A stretch of 31,564 nucleotides of DNA from Adiantum capillus-veneris (taxonomy: Eukaryota; Streptophyta; Polypodiopsida; Polypodiales; Pteridaceae). The DNA lies in the NCBI GenBank assembly GCA_014529385.2, contig JABFUD020000360.1, positions 1 to 31,564 on the forward strand, in the 5' to 3' direction. The position numbers were made by a program, and so were the translations under genes. Within the stretch, counting starts at the first letter, position 1; every line of letters begins with the position of its first letter. Shown here piece after piece: positions 18,681 through 26,556 of this stretch. Under the pieces are notes generated by a model, which made no database searches, was not told where the DNA came from, and worked only from the letters and a program-made list of their open reading frames with translations.

Positions 18681-19269
18681 AGGAGTTAGTGCAATCCTTT
18701 GCGTGGATGGGGAAGGGAGAGGGTCAAAAAAACCTCATGGTGGGGAAAATTCTTCTTCGCCTCTCTCATGCTCATCACCTCCAAGCGAAGTATCCATTCC
18801 ACTTCGAGTGATGACCATTCACTGAAGTCGTGGGTTCTTGTGGGTTCTTGTGGTCTTGGGTTCTTAAGTTCACGAGGAACTTGGTTTCTTGTGGATCTTA
18901 GGAGCTTGGGGTTCTTGAGGTTCTTCTTTCGCTTGCAATCTGCGTTAGAGAAAGATCTTCTCTTCACCCGAGTTCTGCTCTTTTCTGCGGGTGCACCCCT
19001 TGGCGGCCTTGCGCTCACACCAAGGTTGCTTTTTCCCACCTCACGTCGATTGGCCGGCCGCTAAGTGCACGGTCCGCTCTCAATGAGGGAAAGGAGGCAC
19101 AAGGGGAGGTTGGACAAGCCCTTCTTTCTTGGGTTTCCTGTCACTCCTCAAAAACACAATTAGGAATCGACACGCCCAAGAGGTCTTGGATTACGTGCGA
19201 CCGCAACACGCAAAAAAAAATTTGTGGTTCTTGTGGTTCTTTCCTTGAGTGATACAGAACACTGCCAAA
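18681..19269 (-). other. Leader of element C
   Basis: About 590 bases between primer-binding site and ORF. An open minus frame at 19039-18686 (ending HPRKGLH) overlaps most of it. The last part (MREAKKNFPHHEVF) could belong to an N-terminal extension of the ORF if the T7 run near 18730 hides a frameshift. Short direct repeats of GGTTCTTGTGG type (18832-18920) are also present. Otherwise nothing recognised. Confidence 0.45.
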
Positions 19270-19281
19270 GCTCTAATACCA
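19270..19281 (-). other. Primer-binding site of element C
   Basis: Minus strand reads TGGTATTAGAGC one base after the LTR end (CTTACA). It differs at one position (C to T) from the plant initiator-tRNA-Met site TGGTATCAGAGC. It fixes the minus orientation and the LTR boundary. Confidence 0.82.
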
Positions 19282-19282
19282 A

Positions 19283-20145
19283 TGTAAGGTGCAACGGAAG
19301 TGAATGTTGAACTTTGCTCAAGATGAGTGCTCCGAACTGAGCTCAAGGGTTCCTTTTACTTACGGAAGGGAGAGCCTTCCGTTCCTTTAGTGAGAGAGAG
19401 CAATGGACACAAACAAAGTGGATGAACACTGTGAATGAAGGTGTTGAGACTGAGAGATAGAGAGAGAAGAGAATATGCCACTAGAGATGTTGTAAAACCC
19501 TCATCCAAAGGCCCCACTCTCTATGGCGAGAGCGGTCTACTTGTGATTGCACAAATCTTTACAATGCTTGGACTTGCCGACGACGAGACGATGAGACGGG
19601 CTGAAATCTATGAATGCTAAGGGCTGAAATCTGCAAATCTTTATTTGCTTAATTTTGATTCTATGTCGGTGACGATGTCGATGGCGACGATGCGACGACG
19701 ACGCGCTGAAAATGCAGATACTGAAATCTGCGTTTTCCGGGCTGAAACTGTAAACTTCGCGGGATCTGACCATGCGGCGAGGACCTGTTGCGAGAAGGTG
19801 AGATCTGCGAGGTTCAGGACTTGTACTTCGGGTGCGAGCTGCCGAAAACTGAAAACGTTTGTCTTCTTGTGGCCTTGTCGCGACGGAACTGCAAAAACGC
19901 TGAGGTCCAGGCTAATCCAAAAACGCTAGGGGCTCAATTATGCTGCTGGGGGGAATCTACTAACGCTAGGGTTGATCTAATGTCGTGAAGGGGTTCTGCT
20001 GTGTCTGCTAATGCCGAAGCTGCTCTGCAATGCAAAAACACCAAGGCTTTGTGCTGCTGTTCTGCTACATCCAAAAACGCTAGGTCTTGCAATCTTCAAA
20101 ACGCTAGGCCTTCTAATGGGGTTCTGCTGAGAAGTTGCCTAGTGG
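19283..20145 (-). mobile_element. 5' LTR of element C, 5'-truncated
   Basis: Matches the split 3' LTR (1607-1842 plus 8145-8765) at about 95%. It contains the uninterrupted LINE D target (19507-19520). Homology stops near 20145 inside GAGAAGTTGCCT. The expected further 370 bp, including the TGTCACGTGACA terminus, are absent; sequence belonging to or flanking element B begins instead. Confidence 0.85.
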
Positions 20146-20671
20146 AAAAGCAGGGACTTGCGGCAGTGGAAAAGCAGGGGCAGCGTACGGCTTTTTGGCT
20201 ACGCAATTGCAGAGAGAGAAAGAGAGTCTTTTTGCTTTATTTTCTACGCAAGCTAGAAAGAGAGAAGAGCTTTAATTTTTTAAGGCTGGCTTTATTTGTG
20301 GCCTAGTATGGCATGAGAGAGAAAAACCTCTTTTAGCTTTATTTTTCACAAAGCTTTTGATTTTTACCAGCTTTTGAAGCTCTGCTTTTGGCATCCCTTG
20401 CACTCATTACATACGTGAGCAGGCATCTCACAACTCAGAGCATCTGGACGCAGAGTCTGAGTGTGAGCACCAGCTCACACTCTTGTACTTTGAACACAGA
20501 TTAATACAAAAAGAAATACCGAAAGGGGCGCCAGTCTTTGGGGCCAATATCTCTAGGCACGGAAGTCCGCCGAGCCACTCTCGAATAAATTGTGAATTGT
20601 GGATTGTTTTGAAGTGGTTATTTGGTGCTGTCGCGGTAGATTCTTGACTTGGAGTGTCCAAGTCGGTTACA
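20146..20671 (+). mobile_element. 5' LTR of element B (start uncertain)
   Basis: The end GGTTACA at 20671 is set by the primer site. From about 20388 to 20671 it aligns with the LTR of element A (281-560, inverted), closely from 20428 on. Bases 20146-20387 show only short similarities (GCTTTATTTT, AGCTTTTG), so the true LTR start is not defined; no TGTCAC terminus is seen. Confidence 0.65.
20509..20544 (+). promoter_or_regulatory. Conserved LTR island, copy in element B
   Basis: AAAGAAATACCG, AAAGGGGCGCC, AG, TCTTTGGGGCC. Identical in the core to the element T copies, although the surrounding LTR sequence is not similar to T. Confidence 0.78.
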
Positions 20672-20672
20672 A

Positions 20673-20684
20673 TGGTATCAGAGC
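20673..20684 (+). other. Primer-binding site of element B
   Basis: TGGTATCAGAGC, exact match to the classic plant initiator-tRNA-Met primer site, one base after the LTR end. Confidence 0.92.
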
Positions 20685-20742
20685 ACGGCCGATTTCTCTT
20701 CTATGGGGAATCCGATCCCTTTTTTTTTTTTCCGCGGCACCT

Positions 20743-22216
20743 ATGGCTTCAGGCAGAGATCTGTGGACTCCCTCTGCATCCGGAGATACGGAAAGGGATC
20801 ACAACGAAGATTCAAGCAAGGAGTATGGCCTTCCTCGGCCTACTCAAGCGGAGCGTCGAGAGATGGAGCGTCAACGATTCATCGGCGACGCAACAAAGAT
20901 GATGCTTAATTTTGCCAAGGACCCGAAAATGGCAAAATATATGAGCAAGACTTTTTTGGAGGAGGTGCACACGCAGTGGCAGAAAACCACAGAACCACCC
21001 CGAAAACCCGCTCTCAAGAAACCTCCTACTCCCAAGAAGTATACAGAGAAAGAATTAGAAGAGGTGGATGCACGAATTGCTCAGTTTTTTGACGTGCAGA
21101 ACAAAGCTAAAAAGCAAGACAAAAAGCAGAAGAAAGGCGCTGACTTCCCGGGCTATTTGGGTCGTCAGTCTACTTTTGAAAAAGCAAGATAGCAGAAGAA
21201 GCATGTTCGGTTTGAAGGAGTACCCAGTTCTTCTTCTTCTGACACTTCTTCTAGCTCATCTGATTCGAGCGAAGAAGACCGAAAAGACAAAAGCAAAGCA
21301 AAAAGCAACGCTTCATTCAAAAAGGGCAAGAAAAAGGCAAAGAAGTCTAAATCTCGCCACGTGAGTGACAGTTCTACAAAAGACTCTCGTTCAGACAGTT
21401 CAGACTCTGACGAAACAACTTTTATGCAAAGAAGAAAAGAATTTTTATAAAGCCAACCAGTATGACTTTCTCAAGGACAAAAGCAAGAAAGTTCGAGAGT
21501 TTAAAGAAGGTGGACAGTCAATTAAATTTGACACGTTTTCTGGATATAGAGATGCTTCGAAGGCTTTGTCTTTTGTACAGCAATTTGGCATCGCTTTCGC
21601 GGGAGGGCGTTACTCAGAGCACTCTAAGATTCGGAGAGCTGCCTCTTACTTTAAGGGGAATGCTTGAACTTGGTGGTCCACGCTTCTATTAAGTAAGACT
21701 GTGCAAGTTAAATGGCTCAAATTCAAGAGGCTTTTTATTTCTTCTTGGCTGACTCGAGAGTATGAACGCGATATACGAACTGCTTGGAACCATCTTCGGA
21801 TGACCAAGAAGGATACAGTGGACGCTTATTGCAAGAGATTCTAGAGCTCTTTTCTATCCGCCTCTTCATTTAAGAAGATCTCTTTCAAGGAATAGATTGA
21901 GCGGTTTACCTTGGGCCTACCTACAGTGATCCGAGATCACTGCTTAGAACAAAAGTCAACCTCTATTCAGGAGTTGATGAGTCATGCGAAACGGGGTTTT
22001 GCCATTCACTCTGGCAGTTTGACCTACCCCAACGATGAGATCATGACACAAAGAGCCGAACAGACTTCGACAAATGAAAGTAGAAAGAGGAAGAGCAACC
22101 CAGAAAAGAAAGATATACGACCCAAGCTTTACCCCTCAGGAGCGAGCTCGCTACATCAGGGAAGGGAAGTGCTTTGGATGCAAGGAAACTGCACATATCT
22201 TCGCGAAGTGCCCTAA
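20743..22216 (+). pseudogene. Element B gag
   Basis: ATG 20743 starts MASGRDLWTPSASGD. A Lys-rich region is interrupted by TAG at 21190 and then has a Ser/Asp/Lys-rich tract. The capsid domain follows in another frame (FKEGGQSIKFDTFSGYRDAS, SFVQQFGIAFAGG, AASYFKGNA), colinear with element T gag. Further stops at 21665, 21842 and 21893. The knuckle CFGCKETAHIFAKC (22170-22211) is in yet another frame. Role as for element T: RNA packaging. Non-functional. Confidence 0.82.
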
Positions 22217-24350
22217 CAAGGCACAAAAAGAACAGAACGACAAGGACGATGAAAGGCCTGAGAGTTCGAGAGCAGCTGAGGAACGTGGAAGAAAAGGCAA
22301 GATAAAAACAAGACTGGTTCCAGATTGCATGGGTATCGATCCCAACGGTGGACGAGTACAAAACTTTGCCGAGCTTGGGGCAAAGTGAAAGACCAAGAAG
22401 CCCTGATCTTCTTTGATGGAGGAGCCAAGGCCAACTCCATTTCACCGGGATTGGCGACGCAGCTTGAGATCACTCCCGATTAGATGGGACCACTTGCGGA
22501 GGCAGTTCTAGCGGCACCCGACAAGGACGTAGCCATTACATCTATCATTGGCAAACTTCGATTGCATTGTCAGGGGTATTTGGGGAATGAGGACTTTTAC
22601 ATAATGCCTTTGAAAGGATGTGATGTCCTCTTGGGAATTCCCTAGTACCACAAGAACAACGCAGTGGTCGACTATCGGGCGAGAAACGCAACATTGACTA
22701 CAGAGGAGGGCAGAACCATTGTACGTGATATTAAACTTAAGGACGAGTCTGTCCCTATTGTATCGGCTTCGATCATTTCCAAATTAATGAAATCCAGTCT
22801 GTTTGTTTACTCGATCTTTTTGAAAGAGTTGAGTGATGAGGATAGGACAAATATGTCTGAACTTGATAAAGAACGCCAAGATTTTCTCCACTCATGCCGA
22901 TTGCTTCTCAGAGGGACTGCCAGGCGAGTTACCACCTGCTCGTCCTGAAGATCATACCATTGATTTGATACCTCGAAGCACACCACTAAAACCTGGCACC
23001 TTACCGTATGAGCCGAGCACAGAACGAAGAGATTATGAACCAAGTGAAAGACGTCTTGGAAAAGGGTCTTGTCCAGCCTCGTAACTTCACATATTGCTCT
23101 CCAATGTTGTTGGTTTTGAAGAAAGACGGATCTTGGAGAATGTGCATCGATTATAGAGCTCTCAACAAAATCACCATCAAGAACAGATTTCCGATTCCTA
23201 GGATTGATGACATTCTTGACAGATTACAGGGATCCTCCTGTTTTAGCAGGACTGATTTGAAGAGTGGATATCATCAAATCTGAATCGCGCCGGGAGACGT
23301 CTACAAGACAGACTTTTCGGACGACTTTTGGGTTATTTGAGTTTTTGGTGATGCCTTTTGGCCTAACCAATGCTCCTGCAACATTTAACCGGATGATGGA
23401 CAGGACTTTTTGAGAGTACAGGCTATTTGTTGGCACTTTCTTTGACGATATCATTGTTTTCTCCAAGAATGAGGCAGAACATAGAGATCATCTGCTTCAG
23501 GTCTTTCAGGCATAACGAGATCACAAGTTAGTGATTAATGAGAAGAAAAGTGAATTTCTCCTACCAGAGATACACTTTTTGGGACACATTGTGTCAGCAG
23601 CAGGAGTGCAAATGGATCCGGCCAAGATAGAGACTATCGATGATTGGCCCGATTTGAAGAATGTCCATGAAGTTAGAAGCTTCTTGGGGTTGTGTTCGTA
23701 CTACATGCGGTTCATTAGAAAGTTTGCAGAGGTTGCTTCCCCTTTGCATATCTTGACACAGAAAGGAGTCCCTTTTCTCGTGGGGACCCACAGAGGTGAC
23801 TGCCTTTCAGACTTTGAAAGAGAAATTGACTACGAGATCAGTCTTGACTTTGTCGGACTTGCAAGTCATTTGAAGTATATTGTGATGCTTGTGGTCGTAG
23901 TCTGGGTGCGGTCTTCATGCAAGAAGGTCATGTCATTGCTTACGAGAGCCGATTGTTCTCAAGCCCGGAATTGATAGCACAGATTTATGAGAAAGAGCTT
24001 TTGGCGGTTATCCATGCTCTTACTCAGTGGCGGCACTACCTTCTCGGGGCGGATTTTACTGTCTTTGCAGACCATCAGAGTTTACGCTACTTCTTGTCAC
24101 AAAAGCAGCTATCAAAAAAGCAGATGCGGTGGGCGAACATCTTGCTACAGTTTCACTTCCAGATTGTCCATGTTCAGGGACAGAAGAATTTGGTGGCAGA
24201 TGCTTTGTCTCGCAAGCCGTTGGTTTTGGCTATTTCCGCGATACATCATAGGAGCTTCGAGGATATGGTGGAGCAGTATGCCACAGATCCAGAGTTTGCT
24301 GACGTTTTCAACTTTTCACACGGATATGGGATGGGGAGACAGTAGCGGGA
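22217..24350 (+). pseudogene. Element B protease, RT and RNase H
   Basis: Protease: LIFFDGGAKANSIS (from about 22408), with Gly after the catalytic Asp. Stops at 22481 and 22643. [34 protein letters not shown] then TGA 23281, [20 protein letters not shown], stop 23411, and FFDD (23438-23449). Connection: HFLGHIVSAAGVQMDPAK, RSFLGLCSYYMRFI. RNase H: CDACGRSLGAVF, YEKELLAVIHALTQW, FADHQSLRYFL, VADALSRKP, ending near 24345. Several frame changes (for example 22900-23008, 23290-23330 and about 23770-23890). Confidence 0.88.
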
Positions 24351-24885
24351 TATTCCATTCGGGATGGCTACTTGATGAGGAAAAGAAAAGGTTATAACTG
24401 AGTGCCACTATCCGCCTTTTACGGGTCATCGCGGCATTGCTACCACCATGAAAGAGGTAGAGAGATACTTCTTTTGGCCGAGACTCAAGAAGGATGTGGA
24501 CGAGTTTGTGCGCAGTTGCTTGGTATGCCAGAAGGTCAAGTTTGACAAGCATAAGGTACACGGATTGTTACAGCCTTTACCCATACCCACCCGCCCTTGG
24601 GAAAGTATTGCAATGGATTTCATTTTTGATATCCCGAGAACACAGAGTGATCACGATGGTGCCTGAATGGTTATTGACAGATTAAGCAAGCATGCTCATT
24701 TCATTCCAGTGAAGAAAACAGTCAAGCCGATCACTTAGCGAGACTGTTTGTGGCCCAGATCTTCAGATTACATGGCATGCCTGAGATGATTGACTCATTC
24801 AGGGACCCCAGATTTACGAGTTTTGTTTTGGAAGGCAATTAGGGAAGAAATTGCAGCGCCGGTTGCAGTTCTCGTCTCTTTCACC
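24351..24885 (+). pseudogene. Element B integrase, truncated
   Basis: Zinc-binding part GHRGIATTMKEVERYFFWPR and CLVCQKVKFD (24448-24550), catalytic AMDFIFDIPRTQ (first Asp), then TGA 24664 where element T has Trp, then DRLSKHAHFIPVKK. A frameshift follows and a degenerate second-Asp region. Similarity ends at the TTGCAGTTCTCGTCTCTTTCACC stretch near 24885, matching the SSFHP part of element T. Everything 3' of this is lost. Confidence 0.82.
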
Positions 24886-25635
24886 TTGAGGAAATATTGA
24901 TCGGGCTCTAAGATTGCCAATTTAAATTAGAAAATATCTCTTGCACTCTTGGAAGTACAACGTTTTTCACGGATGCTCAACGACAATCAAGACTTATCTT
25001 TGTGGACTCTCTAATTTCTCTATTGCCTAAGTATATGTGAAAGATGAAATATCTGCAACATTTTGTCTTAATGATGTGAATCCAGAGAGGCATATACCAA
25101 CAAATGGCCTCGGGAGAGCGTTCACCTCCCTCAAAAGTGGGAACAGCCCTACAGCTTGGACCTCCTCCACCAAACCTACCAACCCCTCCAACAACACCAC
25201 CATGGTGTTCCGTGCCATCCTTCTTCTCCTTACACAAACACATGCCCAAGTCATCTGCATTTACATGTTAGAAAGGGAATAAGATTAACAACAAGTGATA
25301 GTTGCAGATGTCGAAAGGACATTACAGACATTTTGGCCAAAGATTTCCTTATTGCTTGACACAGAAATTGCCAGAACATTCAACTGTGAGCTATGACCTC
25401 CCATTTCTAGTTTTACACAAGTTGGTTATATAATGGTTTTTTTGACAGCAAGAATATCTTAATCAGTTGAATTGCTCCATTCACTGTTATTGTTATTCAC
25501 AAATTCTTGAAAGAGTGTGCAAGTGCCTGTTAACCTCCCATTGATTATAGATATTGTATTTATAAAATGGAAAATTACCATGTACAACTATACGACACAC
25601 ACGCATTGCATGTGACAGTTAAGACAGTAACCAAC
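24886..25635. other. Mostly unassigned DNA next to the PIG-V-like exons
   Basis: Not similar to the elements around it. Minus strand 25254-25098 is an open, GC-richer block with splice-like borders (ATGCAG before, GTATATG after; 157 bp), giving a Gly-rich or Leu-rich product depending on frame. Neither frame resembles the expected next part of PIG-V, so I do not call it an exon. The rest is AT-rich and intron-like. Confidence 0.4.
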
Positions 25636-25828
25636 CTTGAAGAACCTTCGCTGACAAGCCTTCAAAGATTCACGTAGGGCATGGTAAAGAAAGAAGCCTC
25701 CATGCACTACACCATTGGACCTCACACCACCTGAGATGGCAAATAGACATGCAGACCTCCACCGAGAACCGCGTAAAAAATCCACCAACCCCGCAAAAGT
25801 AAGAAGTGAAAACAGGCTCTCTGAGTAT
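25636..25828 (-). CDS. Exon of a PIG-V-like GPI mannosyltransferase 2 gene (third exon seen)
   Basis: PIG-V (Gpi18) adds the second mannose to the GPI anchor in the ER membrane and is a multi-pass protein. This 193-bp minus exon follows the acceptor TTCTCCAG and ends at the donor AAG/GTTGG. Its first base completes an Ile codon from the previous exon. It encodes YSESLFSLLTFAGLVDF and then ACLFAISGGVRSNGVVHGG. The YSES and RSNG motifs at this spacing are hallmarks of the family as I know it. It is hydrophobic, with about two membrane segments, and has no stops. Next coding exons toward lower coordinates are not recognised, so the gene may be cut by element B or have a long intron. Confidence 0.8.
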
Positions 25829-25901
25829 CTGGAGAATTTACAATAAATGTTAGCCTCTGTCACGACAGTTTAAAACATTCAGAAAACGCCTGTGGGCTCA
25901 C

Positions 25902-25994
25902 ATTGATGCGTAGAAAATGGATGCTGGGTTAAGACAGAACAGGGTTGTTGACTGATAAGCCAAACTTTCATCTTTCAATACCATGTAAGAGACC
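25902..25994 (-). CDS. Exon of the PIG-V-like gene (second exon seen)
   Basis: A 93-bp exon between acceptor TTCTCTCACAG and donor AT/GTGAGC. Its first G completes an Arg codon with the AG ending the upstream exon, and its last AT joins the A of the next exon to give Ile. It encodes VSYMVLKDE and LFCLNPASIFYAS, matching the conserved LKD...LFCFNPAS.F.SSIYSES block of PIG-V. Consistent phase across both junctions and good GT-AG borders make a real gene much more likely than chance. It was too short for ordinary ORF scanning. Confidence 0.8.
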
Positions 25995-26133
25995 CTGTGA
26001 GAGAATATGTCTCAGAAAGCTCCTACCGCATTAAACTGTACAGTGATAAGAAAAATGTAGATAATGAAAGTAACCAGCTTCTAAGACCATTTGTTATAGT
26101 CCGCCAAAGAGGCTCTCTGATGAAATTACTAAC

Positions 26134-26240
26134 CTGTAAAAGAATAATGCAGACAGTACAAAAGCAGTGATGTTGAGAAGAAAGCCTGACAAGCAAAGAG
26201 TAGCTCTATAACCAAGGAACGGTATGATTCTTGATAATGC
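26134..26240 (-). CDS. Exon of the PIG-V-like gene (first exon seen, upstream edge uncertain)
   Basis: Minus strand encodes RIIPFLGYRATLCLSGFLLN, then ITAFVLSALFFYR, and ends TACAG/GTTAG. It corresponds to the PIG-V segment with a GYRA/GHRA motif followed by a membrane helix, just before the LKD...NPAS block. The end phase (AG) matches the next exon. The start is uncertain: an acceptor could be CAG before 26240 or TAG near 26284, since similarity to the family is weak before ALSRIIPF. Earlier exons, including the WD.V.F active-site region, were not found up to the window end and would lie beyond the LINE and copia insertions. Confidence 0.72.
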
Positions 26241-26460
26241 TGTCACATTTAGGAAAATCACCTTGAAGTAAGTTCTCCATCTCTAGCATAAATTTTGTAG
26301 CTTATCATTAAACAGGGTCTTACTTCTCAGAAGCATTACCTCTCAAAAAAATATCAGGTTTTATGAAAAAATTGCAAAGGACAAGAAATGAATCATTTAT
26401 TGATCATGTTACCACCATGAATCTGTTTGCATAAATATGTGCACTCTTGCCTTCATGCAT
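26241..26460 (-). other. Intron-like AT-rich DNA upstream of the PIG-V-like exons
   Basis: No ORF, repeat or transposon similarity noticed. By position it is probably intron of the PIG-V-like gene. Confidence 0.4.
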
Positions 26461-26483
26461 GTGTGTGTGTGTATTGGTGTGTC

Positions 26484-26556
<73 letters not shown>
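26461..26556. repeat. GT/AG compound microsatellite
   Basis: GT-rich 26461-26516, passing directly into an AG run to about 26556 with one C interruption. It abuts the 3' end of LINE E and may be where that element landed. Confidence 0.95.

Larger units (their letters stand above)
1607..20145 (-). mobile_element. Element C: LTR retrotransposon with its own ORF and no visible pol, hosting LINE D and element T
   Basis: Minus-strand element. Its 5' LTR (19283-20145, truncated) ends CTTACA and is followed by a primer-binding site at 19270-19281. Its 3' LTR (9135 down to 1607) is preceded by a polypurine tract at 9136-9147. After removing LINE D (1843-8130) and element T (9957-18190) with their target duplications, the internal region is only about 1.9 kb. 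It contains no reverse transcriptase, RNase H, protease or integrase catalytic motif. It carries one long, slightly broken ORF (18680 to 18191, continuing 9951 to 9147). This fits a non-autonomous element that depends on a relative, or an internally deleted chromovirus. The two LTR copies differ at about 11 of 236 positions compared by eye. Confidence 0.8.
20146..24885 (+). mobile_element. Element B: degenerate, 3'-truncated Ty3 element
   Basis: 5' LTR ending at 20671, primer-binding site, gag, knuckle, protease, RT, RNase H, and integrase up to the SSFHP-like end of the catalytic core near 24885. The third catalytic residue, chromodomain and 3' LTR are missing. At least ten stop codons and several frameshifts. 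Amino-acid similarity to element T runs through gag and pol, but the two are separate lineages (different LTRs and primer sites). The LTR is related to that of element A. Confidence 0.88.

Noticed and set aside
18832-18920. GGTTCTTGTGG repeats as a telomere-like or centromeric satellite
   Set aside because: Only a few irregular copies in the leader of element C, not a satellite array.
281-24885. A and B as inverted ends of one very large composite element
   Set aside because: They are related Ty3 elements in opposite orientation, but A keeps a 3' LTR and B a 5' LTR with different internal parts, and C, T and LINE D between them have their own termini. Coincidental insertion or rearrangement is simpler.
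25037-25359. Plus-strand ORFs near 25.1-25.3 kb as a gene
   Set aside because: No domain or codon pattern supports them, and they overlap a minus-strand open block.
26461-26556. Microsatellite as part of a gene promoter
   Set aside because: Simple GT and AG runs next to a LINE end need no regulatory explanation, and no adjacent start of transcription is visible.
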